Shown: piece by piece, positions 47,067-58,818 of the stretch | Layout: each line of letters begins with the position of its first letter | How positions within the stretch are numbered: position 1 is the first letter of the stretch | NCBI GenBank assembly: GCA_030522415.1 | Contig: CM060131.1 | Coordinates: forward strand, 6,807,203 to 6,871,202 | From: Channallabes apus | Lineage: Eukaryota; Chordata; Actinopteri; Siluriformes; Clariidae | DNA length: 64,000 nt | Reading direction: 5' to 3' | Notes under the pieces: model-generated | The model's database searches: none | What the model was told of the DNA's origin: nothing | Seen by the model: the letters and a program-made list of their open reading frames with translations, nothing else | Position numbers and translations under genes: made by a program

Positions 47067-47235
47067 GATGAAGCCCGTGCATCAATTCCAGAAATAAAAC
47101 TTTACTTTATTCTGTCGACGTTAATAATGTAATAACGTAACGTTAACGTAAAATAACGCAAATTTCATTTAACAGCAGGGGGGACAATAAATATATATTT
47201 TTATAAATTTATTGCATTGTTTATGTTGTTTACAG

Positions 47236-47580
47236 TCAAGCCATCAACATACAATAAAATGTAAACATGAGATCTAAACTAAAAACTGTGCTCCCTGTGC
47301 TGGTGCTGGCAATATCATCTCTTTGTTCTGCTGTCTCCGGCTCCCTCCCTGGTTCTGAATCTGCCCCTTCCTCTACCCTCACTGCAGGGATTAAAGTGAA
47401 AAAAAGTCTTCTGACTGAACTTTTTTCAGGCCAAGCCATATTCCTTTAACAAACACTTTATTTAAATAGTCGAGACCAATAGCTTTGGAGGAGATTAAAC
47501 CGCTTTAATATTGCCAGTTTGCATATTTTAAAAGCTATTTGTAATCTTTGAAAAAAAATACCTTGACAAACAGACTGACT
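47236..47580 (-). other. Acidic ORF module shared by E1 and E2
   Basis: The minus-strand frame reads EEGADSEPGREPETAEQRDD, matched at 19,270-19,410 (plus). E2 has an extra stretch of about 190 bp (about 47,390-47,580) absent from E1, next to a GGAGTCAGTCTGTTT junction. The opposite strand is also open, so coding sense is undecided and the product is unknown. Confidence 0.25.
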
Positions 47581-47990
47581 CCTGAAGCAGAAAAAAAAAA
47601 TGCAGGAAATGATGTTTTCTAACATGCGTTAGATAGTTTTTTTTTATCACTCTATACACAATACTTTGCTATTTTTATAGATCATATTAACGTTAATTAT
47701 CACCAGCCGGCAAGAATAGGCCGGCTCACGAGTAACGTGAGTTGGGAGCACACCAATCGATTTGACTATGGTTAATCGCTCACTTCATAGGCTCCCTGAA
47801 TAGGCGGGAAAGGGACGGAGCCGCGCATTTCTGCCGGCTGGAAAAAAAAAACTAAACAGATCTAACAGATGAGGACTCAGATGTGCAAAAGTAATAAAAC
47901 TATATAAGTCTACATAGCCTTTATAAGACTCTACCTTAAGCGCACTTAAAACATTTTATTTAGTTTTAAAATAAAACAATTTTAAAACAT

Positions 47991-48063
47991 CATCACTCGG
48001 GATTCGAACCGCGGCTTTGCAGATCTCTGGTCGAGCGTTCTAACCGCTACGCCAAGCGGCCAC
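47991..48063 (-). repeat. tRNA-like sequence in E2
   Basis: A-box TGGCGTAGCGGTTAGAAC and B-box GGTTCGAATCCC on the minus strand. The flank GTCTGTAAGTGGCC shows the site uninterrupted by Tc1. The stretch 48,070-48,581 is the E terminal module shared with 16,614-17,110. Confidence 0.55.
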
Positions 48064-48739
48064 TTACAGACAATGCACACCAGAGACGTTAATAAGCCAC
48101 TCGACTTCTTTGAAAGCAAGTGTACTTCTTTGATAAGTGACGAAGTAAGCCTGTTATAATAATAACTTGGTGTTATTTGATCTTATTGGTTTAGAAATTT
48201 ATATTTAAATAAAACCGTACACACTTCTTTTCTAATTACACGTGATAAAATCTAAAGGCTCACTGTGTTAATATTTATTGTGCTTAAATTTGATCTTAAT
48301 AAGATTTGATTTAATTTGAATTCTACATTTGTACTGTAATTATAGTACTGTGATTATGAATTCGGTCAACTACAGTGTTTCACTTCATGTTATCGGCTAC
48401 TACGTGTATTATTTAATGGGACGCGTCTCATTAATGAGGCAGAGAATGAAGTAAGGCATGAGGAGTCAGTCTGTAGTTATATAGCGCCACTCAGTGGTAA
48501 AAGCCAGCAAATGCACAGCAAATGCACATGCCGTAATGCGGCGGCGACGCTAAATACGACGCTCCGATGTTGTTACCACTGTACAAATACATGTAATAGT
48601 GGAATGACATCACAGGCCAACTTACGGTTGTCAAAATGGATGCTTAACTAATGAACAGAATAAGATAGAATAAAATGAAGTAAAACAAATAAACACAACA
48701 ACAAATTCATAGCAAATACGATATGGCTCTTACAATATG

Positions 48740-49260
48740 TGTCTAATCATTCAAGTCTAATCACTCAACAGTATCAACTTCTAACTCGGAATACAGTATG
48801 TTGTTAGACTTTTTACAAAAAGTTTGTTTAACTAAATTTCCAGTCTAATTATTTTTAACTTAGGTGAAGAAATATTGTAATGGAAGACCAAACCTAGAAG
48901 AAAAACAACATTTACCTCAGATGTTTTTGTAAGAGTTTTCTGAAAAGTTTCTAAAATGACATTATATTTACACCTAGCAATGGCAGCTAACCAAACTTTC
49001 CAGCGTGAAGGTTTAGTGACAGAAAAAAAGACTCAAACCCTCAAGAACAACCCAAGAACATTTACTGATCAGATGTTTTTGTAAGAGTTTTCTGAAAAGT
49101 TTCTAAAATGACATTATATTTACACCTAGCAATGGCAGCTAACCAAACTTTCCAGCGTGAGGGTTTAGTGACAGAAAAAAAAGACTCAAACCCTCAAGAA
49201 CAACCCAAGAACATTTACTGATCTGTTTACTTCAGATCAGTTTTTGTTAAGATTTTGAAG
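48740..49260 (-). repeat. Satellite units, inverted orientation
   Basis: Two near-identical stretches (about 48,925-49,055 and 49,075-49,205) share GTAAGAGTTTTCTGAAAAG and TTTAGTGACAG, the reverse of the array at 33,899. It continues the array on the other side of the BEL solo LTR. Confidence 0.7.
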
Positions 49261-49859
49261 AAAATACTTTGTGTAACTCACAAACTTTACTTCTTCTTCT
49301 TCAACGACTCGGGGCTCTCGCCCTCTGGTAACGTTTATTCTTCTTCTCTTTAAAAGAAACTTAAAACAAACAAGTTTGGTAGTCATCAGTCATTCAAAGT
49401 GCTCCAAGTTTTTACCAAAGTGACTAAATGTTTCACTGTTCACCCCTTGGTAATAAATACATTCTCCCTGTCTTAATAGTTAAGCACAAACACCTTGAAA
49501 TGAGTCCTCTCACCAAGCATATTTTTCAAATAAAACAAAAACACACTGAACAAATTCTTACAATAAATAAATGAAATAAATACGTATATAAATGAATAAA
49601 TACATATATAAATGAAATAAATAAGTTAAATGAAATAAATAAATAAATAAATAAATAAATAAATGAATGAATGAATGAAACGATGTCTAACGCATAAGCA
49701 TCCTAACCCCCCTTTTTTTCATCGAACCTCCAGGTCCTAAAGTTCATCCAAAGGTCAACTAAAAGGTCATAAAAGGTCATAAAAAAGCACTTAAGGGGGC
49801 AATAAAACTGTCAAGATTGAGTTTGACGAAAGCTTGTTAGGTACTATTTTTCTCTGAAG
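49261..49859. other. Unassigned, with AAAT/GAAT microsatellite
   Basis: A run of AAATAAAT and GAATGAAT motifs occupies about 49,560-49,680. The rest shows no gene or known element. Confidence 0.45.
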
Positions 49860-50289
49860 GATTTAAAGTCCAGAGCAGGGCCATTGCCATACCACACTAA
49901 GATAAAGTTTTCTTGCAATGTTAGAGCAGTAAAGGTTCTCCAATATCCTGTAGTATGGGTCTCGTCTAAAAATATAGGTGGTGTTGTGCCTTTTTAACTG
50001 GGAGAGACCAGTTGAGGTCCTCAGAGATTTGGACTTTAAGGAACTTAAAGCTGGGTATGAATTCAACAATAGCTCTGTTGACGTGAATGAGCATAGGAGA
50101 TGGGAAAGTACGCAGCCCTGGGATGCAGGGATGAAGGCTGAGACTGGAGGAGGTGAGGTTGTTCAGTCGAGTAGACTGTGGTCTGTTTTTTAAGGAAGTA
50201 CAGGGTCTAATTACAGAGTCGTGTGCTGATGCCAAGTTGTTTCAGCTTCAAGACTAGCTTGGAAGAGATGACTTAATGGAAAGCTGACC
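49860..50289 (-). pseudogene. LINE reverse transcriptase C-terminal fragments (L2/CR1-like)
   Basis: The minus-strand frame reads TRLNNLTSSSLSL, equivalent to the segment before the PQG motif. After a deletion it continues EFIPSFKFLKVQISEDLNW and VKKAQHHLYF, the conserved FLGVxISEDLxW...KKAQQRLYFLR region of L2/CR1-type RT. The catalytic FADD part is missing. G3 is inserted at its upstream side (TA at 50,290-50,291). Confidence 0.65.
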
Positions 50290-50291
50290 TA

Positions 50292-53290
50292 CAGTGGGAG
50301 CCACGCCAAATAACCACGACCGTGCAAACAATGTGCAAACGGCGTGTGACTGCCGTAAGCACGCCGTAATCCCCCCTCCCTTTTCTGCCAGAAAGGTGTG
50401 TCAAGATTTCACAGTAAACACGCCCATTCAGGCCCTATTTATTCATTTACCTGGTGCCACCACTAGATGGCGCTTCGTTCTCAAGAACACGTTAAAACAA
50501 GCCAGCTGCGCTGAGTTGTAATCACGTGATTTTAGCAACCTGCCTCCACCCCCGCTGAACTGACGATACCAAACTACAGAGGTGAAGATGGCGGCTTAAC
50601 AGACTATTCGTGGTAAGTGATGTTTTATTTTATAAAATGTGTCTGGGGTAGTTTACAGTTTATTTCCCAGTTTAGTTTTTTATTGGCCATTTTAAATATC
50701 ACTGGCAGCACCAGCAGCGGTCAGATGTGACTTTAGATAACTTAATGATCTGTTTACCAAGTCTGGAGTTAACATTACAGCTTACTGTCAGTGTCACAAA
50801 CTCACAATGTCACTCCACTTTAACTCAAAAAGATACTAAAGCTTCGAAAATACTATTAATGTCGCTATTACAAAAGCTGCACTACCTGATGAAGAGTGTT
50901 TGTGCTCTCTGTAAATACTGAGAGAATCTCACCGTGTGTTGTCTGGATAAATTCATCGGTTATTTATTCTTTGGTTAAGAGTTAATCTGCAGGTTATTTA
51001 TGTGACTGGAATATAATATGATGCAGTTCATGAAGGACACAGACTGAGGGTAGCAGTACAGGAGCTAGTAACGCTCATAACCGGGTTTATATTTTATCCA
51101 CTTTGGCCGTGACTTTCCACGGTTGAATGAGCGCTTAGTTAACGAGCTGGATTAAAACTCTGAAGTGTTTATCAGTTAAGGAGGAGGAGGGGGGAGGTGT
51201 GTGTGGGGGGGGGAGGGGTATGAGGGGCTTCAGTAAGTTATAGTTTGGCTTCAGGGATGAACTAATGCTCATATACGAGTGTTATATCGCTTAACTTATT
51301 TGTATGAAAACCGCATTAAGTAAATTCTCGGTTAATTTAATTCAGATGATAATACAGACAGACCGTGGTTAACACTAACAAAGTTCACTGGATAACATTA
51401 GCACAGGCAGTTTATTTACATTCCAGAATTCCCCAAAACAGTATTTTACACACTCTGTGGTAAATAGGTTTATTAATATATATTTTTTTTATTAGTACTA
51501 CATGTTCTCTAAAGTTTGTCTTTGTCTTCACTAAATTCTCCTGTTGTCTTTAAGCAGAGCTCCACTGTGGAGGATTGGGGGGTCAGACGGCTGACGGCTG
51601 GCCTTTTGGAGCTACAGTCCTGGAGGAGCCTGAACAAGCTGTTGAGGGAGCTGTAGGAGGGATGTTTAGAATGATGTTTGGTCAGGTCTACTGTATATTC
51701 TGAACATAGAACTGCAAAATGTCTGATACAGTACTTTGGGGGAAACAAAGATTTAAACTGTTCCATGTTTAATAGTTTTGATATTTGAACAATTTATATT
51801 TTAATATAAAAGGACTATAGATAGAGACTTATAAGCAGCTGGTGTATCCGGGTAGTTTAATGAACTTTAAGCAAAAAGACAACATGTATTCACCTGTTTT
51901 ATATAAATTACTGTTTTAACTTTGACTAGTTTTGGAAGAATAAATTGAATTGCTAAAGTCATGTTTGCGTGTTTTAATTTTGGGGGATTGTTTGGGTATT
52001 TAAAAGGCGTTTAGTTGAACCAACAACTTTAATGGGCAAAAAATTGGGAGTCAAAGAGTTGGGCTGAAAATCATAATAATAATAATTATTGGTCATAGAA
52101 ACAAATGAAAACAGTTAAACACTTGATCATATGCATATGTATTTGTGTTTGTGATTATGTGACCCATAATAATTTTTTCTCAGTATAAATAAATGTTTTG
52201 GGTTTTAAGAACTCCAAAAGAGCAAAGACAAACTTAGGAGTGGAAGGTGAGAAACCTCAATGGAGAATACTGTGTATGACATGTTGTTAATTCTCTGTGT
52301 GTGTGTGTGTTTTTTTGGGGGGATGGGTGTGCGTGTTAAAGCCAATGGAGAAATGCAGGAGCGCGCACACGCACACACATATACAGACACACACAACTCT
52401 CCATTCATCCATCATTGATTAAACCTATGAACTGTTCAGCAGTTCTAAACACAAGCGCAGGGTCTGTTTTTGTCCTTAACTAAAATACTTCAATACGTTA
52501 ATAATGAATTTATTTTGCTGAATAAGGTAATAAGCGATATTTAAACCAAACCAGTAAGTTAAGTAAGTGTTCCATACATTAAAGTTCTGTGTATAACCAA
52601 GTGCCCTAGCAAACACAGTTACAGTTTACACGACAAACAAACAAACAGTGTGTGCGCTGGGGGGATTGGAAGGTGACTGAGAATACTCATTAACAGGACA
52701 AAAGACGGTCAGAGGCAGGGCCGTTCTAGACCAGACCATATTGGGGGGGGGGGCGCAGTCAGAAATTTGAAGGGGGCATCATGTTCGAGCATGTTTTTTC
52801 CCTGGGCTTATAGTAACATTATTGTCCTTGCTGAATTGTATTGAGGCACGCAAATCCCCTGACCACAATAAGGTGGCAATCTCTCAGGGGGGAAACAATA
52901 AAATTAAAATTAAAGAAATAAAATAAAATATCCTTAATCCAGATTTTATCAATCAATGACATAACATTTATCTAAGCTGGATGGTCAAATTCTCAAAAAC
53001 GTTTAACCTAAAGTAAGACTTAACACACTATAACTAAAATATTTACAAAACTTAAAGGTTGTCTTATGAATAATAAAAAATACAAACTAAATTAAAACAG
53101 ATGGGCTATTGAACAGATCATAATATGTTTTATGTTTTCTGATTATAAATGATAGATGGGTTGATTTTAGAAAGGCTAAATGGAATAGCTAGTTTTGGTC
53201 ATGTCAGTCCAGTAACTATACTATGTAAAAGTAATTATAATATGAATTAATTAAGGGCAGGACCTAATATTTTATACTGTGTGTGTGTGC

Positions 53291-53340
<50 letters not shown>

Positions 53341-53643
53341 CATATTATGATCTGCTAAATAGCCCATCTGTTTTAATTTAGATTGTGTGTATATATATGT
53401 ACTATTAACATATATATGTTAATAATTTACACCATGATAACATTAGTATTTATGTTTTTTGTAATAATTTTTTAATGTTCAAAGGAACGTTTCAGAGTAT
53501 ATAATTTGTCGTGTCATCTGTGATTGAGACCCATTAGTTAAATTTAAATAATTTTTATAGGTAGTAAGCCAGGTTTTCGTAACCTTGGACAAATCACCAT
53601 GTAAGCCCTCTCTCACGCACGCGCTCTCACGCTATCTCTCGCA

Positions 53644-53705
<62 letters not shown>

Positions 53706-55280
53706 TAACACATGAAATTGCTTAAAACCAAATGAAACTAGGGTAAAAAATAGAAATAGAAGTAGTAAAAATACAGCAGTATCCTGTAGGTGATTCCTGT
53801 TCTGTGATAACAGGCACTAACACTCTGGAACTGTTTAGTTCTGTTAGTTTTGTTTTCAAGTGTGAATGTTTATGGGGATTAAATCAGTCTCTGCTGCTGC
53901 ATCTATTCACCGTTGTGATAAGTGATTTATGCCCCATCAAATCTTTGATGTGGGACATTGCTGGTTAAATGACTAAAGAAATACTGATCTGTATGGACAG
54001 ATATTTGTTCCAGATATTATGCGCCATTAATCAATTTGTTATGCCAATTTGACTATCAGCGAAAACATAAAAAATATAACGAAAAACAAACCCAAGCAGA
54101 AGTTAAATTTTAAGCTTTACTTTCAAATTCAAATTGTATTTGTCACATACACAGTACGATATGCAGTAAAATGCTTTGGGTGCTTTAGACGAGGCTCGGA
54201 CTCGGCATTGCTTCACCTGGACTGCTTTATAAGTGCGACGCGCTAACCGATTGCGCCACGGGAGCCACACGGAAGTTGCTCATGTCAGAGTATCCTCTCC
54301 CTCATGCACAAACACACACACACAAACACATGAAATTGCGTAAAACCAAACGAAATATAAGCAGTAAAAAAATCTGTAAAAATACATTAGTATAACAGGC
54401 GCTAACCCTCTGGAACTTTTTTACTATTGTTCCCAAGTGTTTATGGGTATTTAATCTGTCTCCGCTGCCGCTTTCATTCACAGTTGTGATAAGTGATTAA
54501 TGCCCCATCAGATTTTTTGACGGGGGAGCATTATGCATGATTAAATGACAAAAGAAATACTGATCCATATGGGCAGATATTTGTTCCAGGTTGCATGCGC
54601 CATTAATTGCCTCTCTTATGCCACTTGTAGACTATCAGTGAAAAAAAAAACATAAAAAATATAACGAAAACAAACCCAAGCAGACGTTACATTTTGAGCT
54701 TTACTTTGCAGCAAAATATTATCAATCAGTATATTAAATGGAACTAGGTAAAATACACCGTAATATAAAATACTGTACATAGCCCGCATTTGTATTCTGT
54801 ACCTACAATGTTCGGTATAGACAAATTACATACGCTACCATGTCTTTAAGGATAATTTCAGGATGTCTTAAAAAATATTTCACTAGCTAGTTTTATTAAT
54901 TCATTATTACATAATAAATAGCATAATCATCATGGGTTGTGTATTGAGTGATTTAACAAATCTGTTTTATTAATCCGTTTTTTGTTGTTGTTTTTTACCA
55001 CGTCATCTATTTATGAAACTATGTTGACAATGCAAGAACTGTCTGTATATTAAAGATACGGTATTGGGCTTCCTGGACACTGCAGTTAACTGTGCCAGTC
55101 AATGCTCCATCTGGCGGAATTATACAGCATTGCAACCATCTTTTTAGAAAGCGCATCGGGGCATCGTTAACTGCATCATCGCGGGGGATCACATTCCGTG
55201 CACGGAGCGTGCATGGTGCCCTCATGATTCCATCATGGATCTATCATGCTCCAGGCGGCTGTTTGACGTGGCTCCTACTG
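50292..55280 (+). mobile_element. G-family TA element, copy 3 (complete)
   Basis: A 4,989-bp element with CAGTGGGAGCCACG ends; the right one is changed to CAGTAGGAGCCACG. TA flanks at 50,290-50,291 and 55,281-55,282. It is collinear with G2: CTCF-like core (50,460-50,472), exon-like pair, block-R module (52,840-53,090), tRNA-Ile-like sequence. An AT tract (53,296-53,338) and a CA tract of about 58 bases (53,646-53,703) have expanded here. It is more diverged than G1 and G2. Confidence 0.87.
54188..54265 (-). repeat. tRNA-Ile(UAU)-like sequence in G3
   Basis: Starts GCTCCCGTGGCGCAATCGG on the minus strand, keeps ACTTATAA and ends at a changed B-box (GAGTCCGAGCCTCG). Same site as in G1 and G2. 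Confidence 0.6.
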
Positions 55281-55282
55281 TA

Positions 55283-55700
55283 AAAACAGCAAACAACATT
55301 CTGGTATAAATGCTGCATCACTGAGTCCTGTTGTGGTAGTAGACTTAAATCAGGTATGGACAGTTGCCAGTGCCAAGTATAGATTAAAGCCAGCTGCTCA
55401 ACACATGCTTAGATTAAAGCCAGCTGCCTCAAACATGCGTTCATACTCAGCTAGGGATACCATCAGAGCCAGCTGATTTCTGCGCATTCACCCTGCACAG
55501 GTAGAGAGTGTTAATGACTTCCCACCTGGCATTAGCTCTTCTTTGAGTATGGACTCCATGTTCTTCTTTTCAAAAGGAGTGTAGAGGAGGTTGAGCTCGT
55601 CAGGGAGTGAGGCAAAGCTGGATAGAGGTGCCCCGCTGAGTAGTTGGAAGTCATGTTGCAACTTCCTTACAAGCTCCGGTGGTAAAAGGTGAAAATGTCT
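55283..55700 (-). pseudogene. LINE linker fragment upstream of RT
   Basis: The minus-strand frame around 55,555-55,640 reads ASLPDELNLLYTPFEKKN, like the xLPDELNxFYxRFE segment that precedes RT in L2/CR1-type ORF2. It is on the same strand as the RT fragment at 49,860-50,289, so both probably belong to one LINE split by G3 and shortened by deletion. Confidence 0.45.
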
Positions 55701-56343
55701 GAAACTTACTATTCAAAGGTAAGTGGCTGTAGTTGGCAACTATTTGGAAAACTGAACTGCAGGAGAATAGTTTGTAAATAAGCACAAATACAACAAATCT
55801 GGATCTAGATTCTGTGTTCATGTACCACCATCTTGGTTTTCTGGTAACCTCAGTAAATGAAATTCAACTAAAACTATTTTTATTTTGCTAAATTTATTGT
55901 TCATACCATTAACAGGAGCAGAATTTTATAAGGATTAGCTATATTCACAATAGCCAGCATTCAGTGGAGTCAGCTATTGTAGCAAGCTAATGCTCATCAT
56001 AGTTTTTGTACAAGTTTATTAATACATTATTATTATTAGTTTAATTATTTTACCATATTACAAGGATGCTGTGGAGCTAACTATTAACATCACCATGTCT
56101 AATTGGATCATGGACTACATTCATTTGCTATCCTTTTTATTTTTCCTATATACTATACTGGCTATCCTGGGAAGGGTCGGGGAGTCCTGTAGTCTATTAG
56201 ATGGGACTCAGGGATAGGGCAGGGCACAAGCACGCAATTATAATAAATGTCATAACAAAGAAAGTCTATCAACAAACATCACTAAAAATACATTAAAAAA
56301 GCTTATTAATGATGTATGTACCAAAACAATATTCTTATGTAAT
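55701..56343. other. Unassigned stretch
   Basis: AT-rich sequence with no supported ORF, repeat end or RNA gene. Confidence 0.4.
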
Positions 56344-56483
56344 TGTCAGTGAACTAACCCGTGTTGACCAGAAGACGTAGCTTTAGCCCAATGTAGCGTG
56401 GATGGTAAACCCAAACGCGGAAGCAAGTGAGTAGGCAGGATAACAATGCGATTTAGTCCCCAAGAAAGTGAGTAATCACGAAT
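56344..56483 (-). repeat. Chromovirus-type LTR, 3' part
   Basis: On the minus strand it includes GCGTTTGGGTTTACCATCC and ends TTCACTGACA, clearly related to the LTR at 38,992-39,369 but more diverged. It is probably the 3' LTR of the minus-strand gypsy at 59,345-61,124. Confidence 0.8.
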
Positions 56484-56850
56484 TGTGGATGCGGACATAT
56501 CATTCCACTAGTTTTGACGTGTATCTTTGGTTCAGATTCGTTACTTACGACACGAAGTCCATTGAGTCCTTTGTCTCTCGTATTTTATTTATTTCGTGAC
56601 TTAATGTAGCTGGCGGTTTAGTTTCAGTTTCGTCAGCCCTTGCGTTTGCCTGGGCTGCGTCTGTGTCTCGCACTGCAATGTGCAGCATGCGGGGATGTTT
56701 CTTTGAGCACAACGAGCATGTGAGTCTTTTGGTACAATCTCTGGTTAAATGACTCTTCACTAAACATCCAAAACAAAATCCATTCCTTTTTAGAAATTCT
56801 ACTTTGTCTTTATGAGACTTTTCATTAAATTTCAAGGACTCGTCTAAGAT
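56484..56850 (-). pseudogene. BEL gag zinc knuckles fused to BEL LTR end
   Basis: The minus-strand frame has two zinc knuckles, CFGCLVKSHLTRDC (CCHC) and CSLCSKKHPRMLH (CCHH), typical of BEL/Pao gag. Downstream the frame runs straight into the 3' part of a BEL LTR (AAATACGAGAGACAAAGG), which ends at 56,484, so pol and the LTR start are deleted. The upstream gag half is at 58,819-59,344, separated by a Tc1. Confidence 0.82.
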
Positions 56851-57088
56851 AAAGTGGTGTAAAAAACTATTTGCCCCCTTCCTGATTTCTTATTCTTTTG
56901 CATATTTGTCAAACTTAAATGTTTCTGCTGATCAAAAACCATTAACTATTAGTCAAAGATAACATAATTGAACACAAAATGCAGTTTTTAAATGAAGAAT
57001 TACGTTATTAAGGGAGAAAAAAAAACTCCAAATCTACATGGCCCTGTGTGAAAAAGTGATTGCCCCCATTGTTAAAAAATAACGTAAC

Positions 57089-57592
57089 TGTCATGTTGCC
57101 TCTTCGAATGATACACACTACGGCTGCAGGTGCAGTAATTAACAGTCTTTATTTCAGTCTCTTTCAACAAAACAACAATACAAAACGAACTCAAAATATC
57201 CACCCCGTGGGTGGTATCTCCCGACGCGAAACGAAAAGGCGTTCGTAAACGCAGAACTCAACACGAGACTGGAATGCTGCTCCACAGCCGAGTCAGTCCA
57301 TATGTGTGAAGCTGTCTTGCTTCACACTACCTCGCCTGCAGATACCGCTAGCCCTTGGGGAGAAACACAAAAAGACAGTCATACGATTAGGGTGTGGCAT
57401 AGTGGTGACCAGACGCTGAGGTATGGGTTCGGCTGGGTTAAATAGTGTGACACATGAGGTAGAGACAGGTGATTCCTATTAAATCATTAGGGGTAGACAA
57501 TGACATACGCAGACACACTAGGGGGAGACAAAGCTACGGCTCAGTAAGCCGGTGAACTGGATCTCCGGGGCTGCGGCAGTTCGGATGTTACA
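57089..57592 (-). mobile_element. Solo LTR, unknown family, TSD GTAAC
   Basis: On the minus strand it starts TGTAACATCCGAACTGCC and ends GGCAACATGACA, with TG...CA ends and 5-bp GTAAC duplications at 57,084-57,088 and 57,593-57,597. AATAAAGACTG near its end is a likely poly(A) signal. No internal region is present. Confidence 0.88.
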
Positions 57593-57740
57593 GTAACTGT
57601 GGTTTATCACACCTGAGTTCAATTTCTGTAGTCACCCCCAGGCCTGATTACTGCCACACCTGTTTCAATCAAGAAATCACTTAAATAGGAGCTACCTGAC
57701 ACAGAGAAGTAGACCAAAAGCACCTCAAAAGCTAGACATC

Positions 57741-58599
57741 ACGCCAAGATCCAAAGAAATTCAGGAACAAATGAGAACAAAAGTAATTGAGATCTATCAG
57801 TCTGGTAAAGGTTATAAAGCCATTTCTAAAGCTTTGGGACTCCAGCGAACCAGAGTGAGAGCCATTATCCACAAATGGCAAAAACATGGAACAGTGGTGA
57901 ACCTTCCCAGGAGTGGCCGGCCGACCAAAATTACCCCAAGATCACAGAGACAACTCATCCGAGAGGCCACAAAAGACCCCGGGACAACATCTCAATGATT
58001 GCCAAGACTTTTGGGAAAATACCTTGTGGACCGACGAGACAAAAGTTGAACTTTTTGGAAGGTGCGTGTTCCGTTACATCTGGCGTAAAAGTAACACAGC
58101 ATTTCAGAAAAAGAACATCATACCAACAGTAAAATATGGTGGTGGTAGTGTGATGGTCTGGGGTTGTTTTGCTGCTTCAGGACCTGGAAGGCTTGCTGTG
58201 ATAGATGGAACCATGAATTCTACTGTCTACCAAAAAATCCTGAAGGAGAATGTCCGGTCATCTGTTCGTCAACTCAAGCTGAAGCGATCTTGGGTGCTAC
58301 AGCAGGACAATGACCCAAAACCCACCAGCAAATCCACCTCTGAATGGCTGAAGAAAAACAAAATGAAGACTTTGGAGTGGCCTAGTCAAAGTCCTGACCT
58401 GAATCCTATTGAGATGTTGTGGCATGACCTTAAAAAGGCGGTTGATGCTAGAAATCCCTCAAATAAAGCTGAATTACAACAATTCTGCAAAGATGAGTGG
58501 GCCAAAATTCCTCCAGAGCGCTGTAAAAGACTCGTTGCAAGTTATCGCAAACGCTTGATTGCAGTTATTGCTGCTAAGGGTGGCCCAACCAGTTATTAG
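57741..58599 (+). pseudogene. Tc1 transposase, defective
   Basis: The start codon is changed to ACG (57,741). Relative to the intact copy, 164 bases between two ACATCT repeats are missing (equivalent 17,738-17,901), shifting the frame and removing the end of the DNA-binding region. The downstream frame keeps all three catalytic motifs (WTDETK, QQDNDPKP, SPDLNPIEM). The element can only move with transposase supplied by another copy. Confidence 0.93.
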
Positions 58600-58818
58600 G
58601 TTCAGGGGGCAATTACTTTTTCACACAGGGCCATGTAGGTTTGGATTTTTTTTCTCCCTAAATAATAAAACAACTCATTTAAAAACTGCATTTTGTGTTT
58701 ACTTGTGTTATCTTTGACTAATAGTTAAATGTGTTTGATGATCAGAAACATTTTGTGTGACAAACATGCAAAAGAATAAGAAATCAGGAGGGGGGCAAAT
58801 AGTTTTTCACACCACTGT

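Larger units (their letters stand above)
36890..48581 (+). mobile_element. E-family TA element, copy 2 (holds chromovirus)
   Basis: The left end is CAGTGGTTACAAAATCGGAA and the right end, reverse complemented, CAGTGGTAACAACATCGGAG. TA flanks are at 36,888-36,889 and 48,582-48,583. Joining the flanks restores the BEL LTR (compare 14,990-15,020). It spans 11.7 kb, about 6.6 kb without the chromovirus. Contents: gene-fragment exons, Harbinger remnant, AT/GT tracts, hairpin, and tRNA-like and B-end modules shared with E1 in reverse. Confidence 0.9.
36559..48734 (-). mobile_element. BEL solo LTR, opened by element E2
   Basis: On the minus strand the LTR starts TGTAAGAGCCATATCG at 48,734 and runs to 48,584. 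It resumes at 36,889 and ends GCATCTACA at 36,559. The 5-bp TSD ATATG flanks it (36,554-36,558, 48,735-48,739). No BEL internal sequence is present, so it is a solo LTR produced by LTR-LTR recombination before E2 arrived. Native length is about 480 bp. Confidence 0.92.
56852..58817 (+). mobile_element. Tc1 element, defective, holding a solo LTR
   Basis: Same family as 17,113-18,732, with TA at 56,850-56,851 and 58,818-58,819. The first base is changed (AAGTGGTG rather than CAGTGGTG). It splits BEL gag. A 504-bp solo LTR sits in its left inverted repeat region. Confidence 0.93.
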
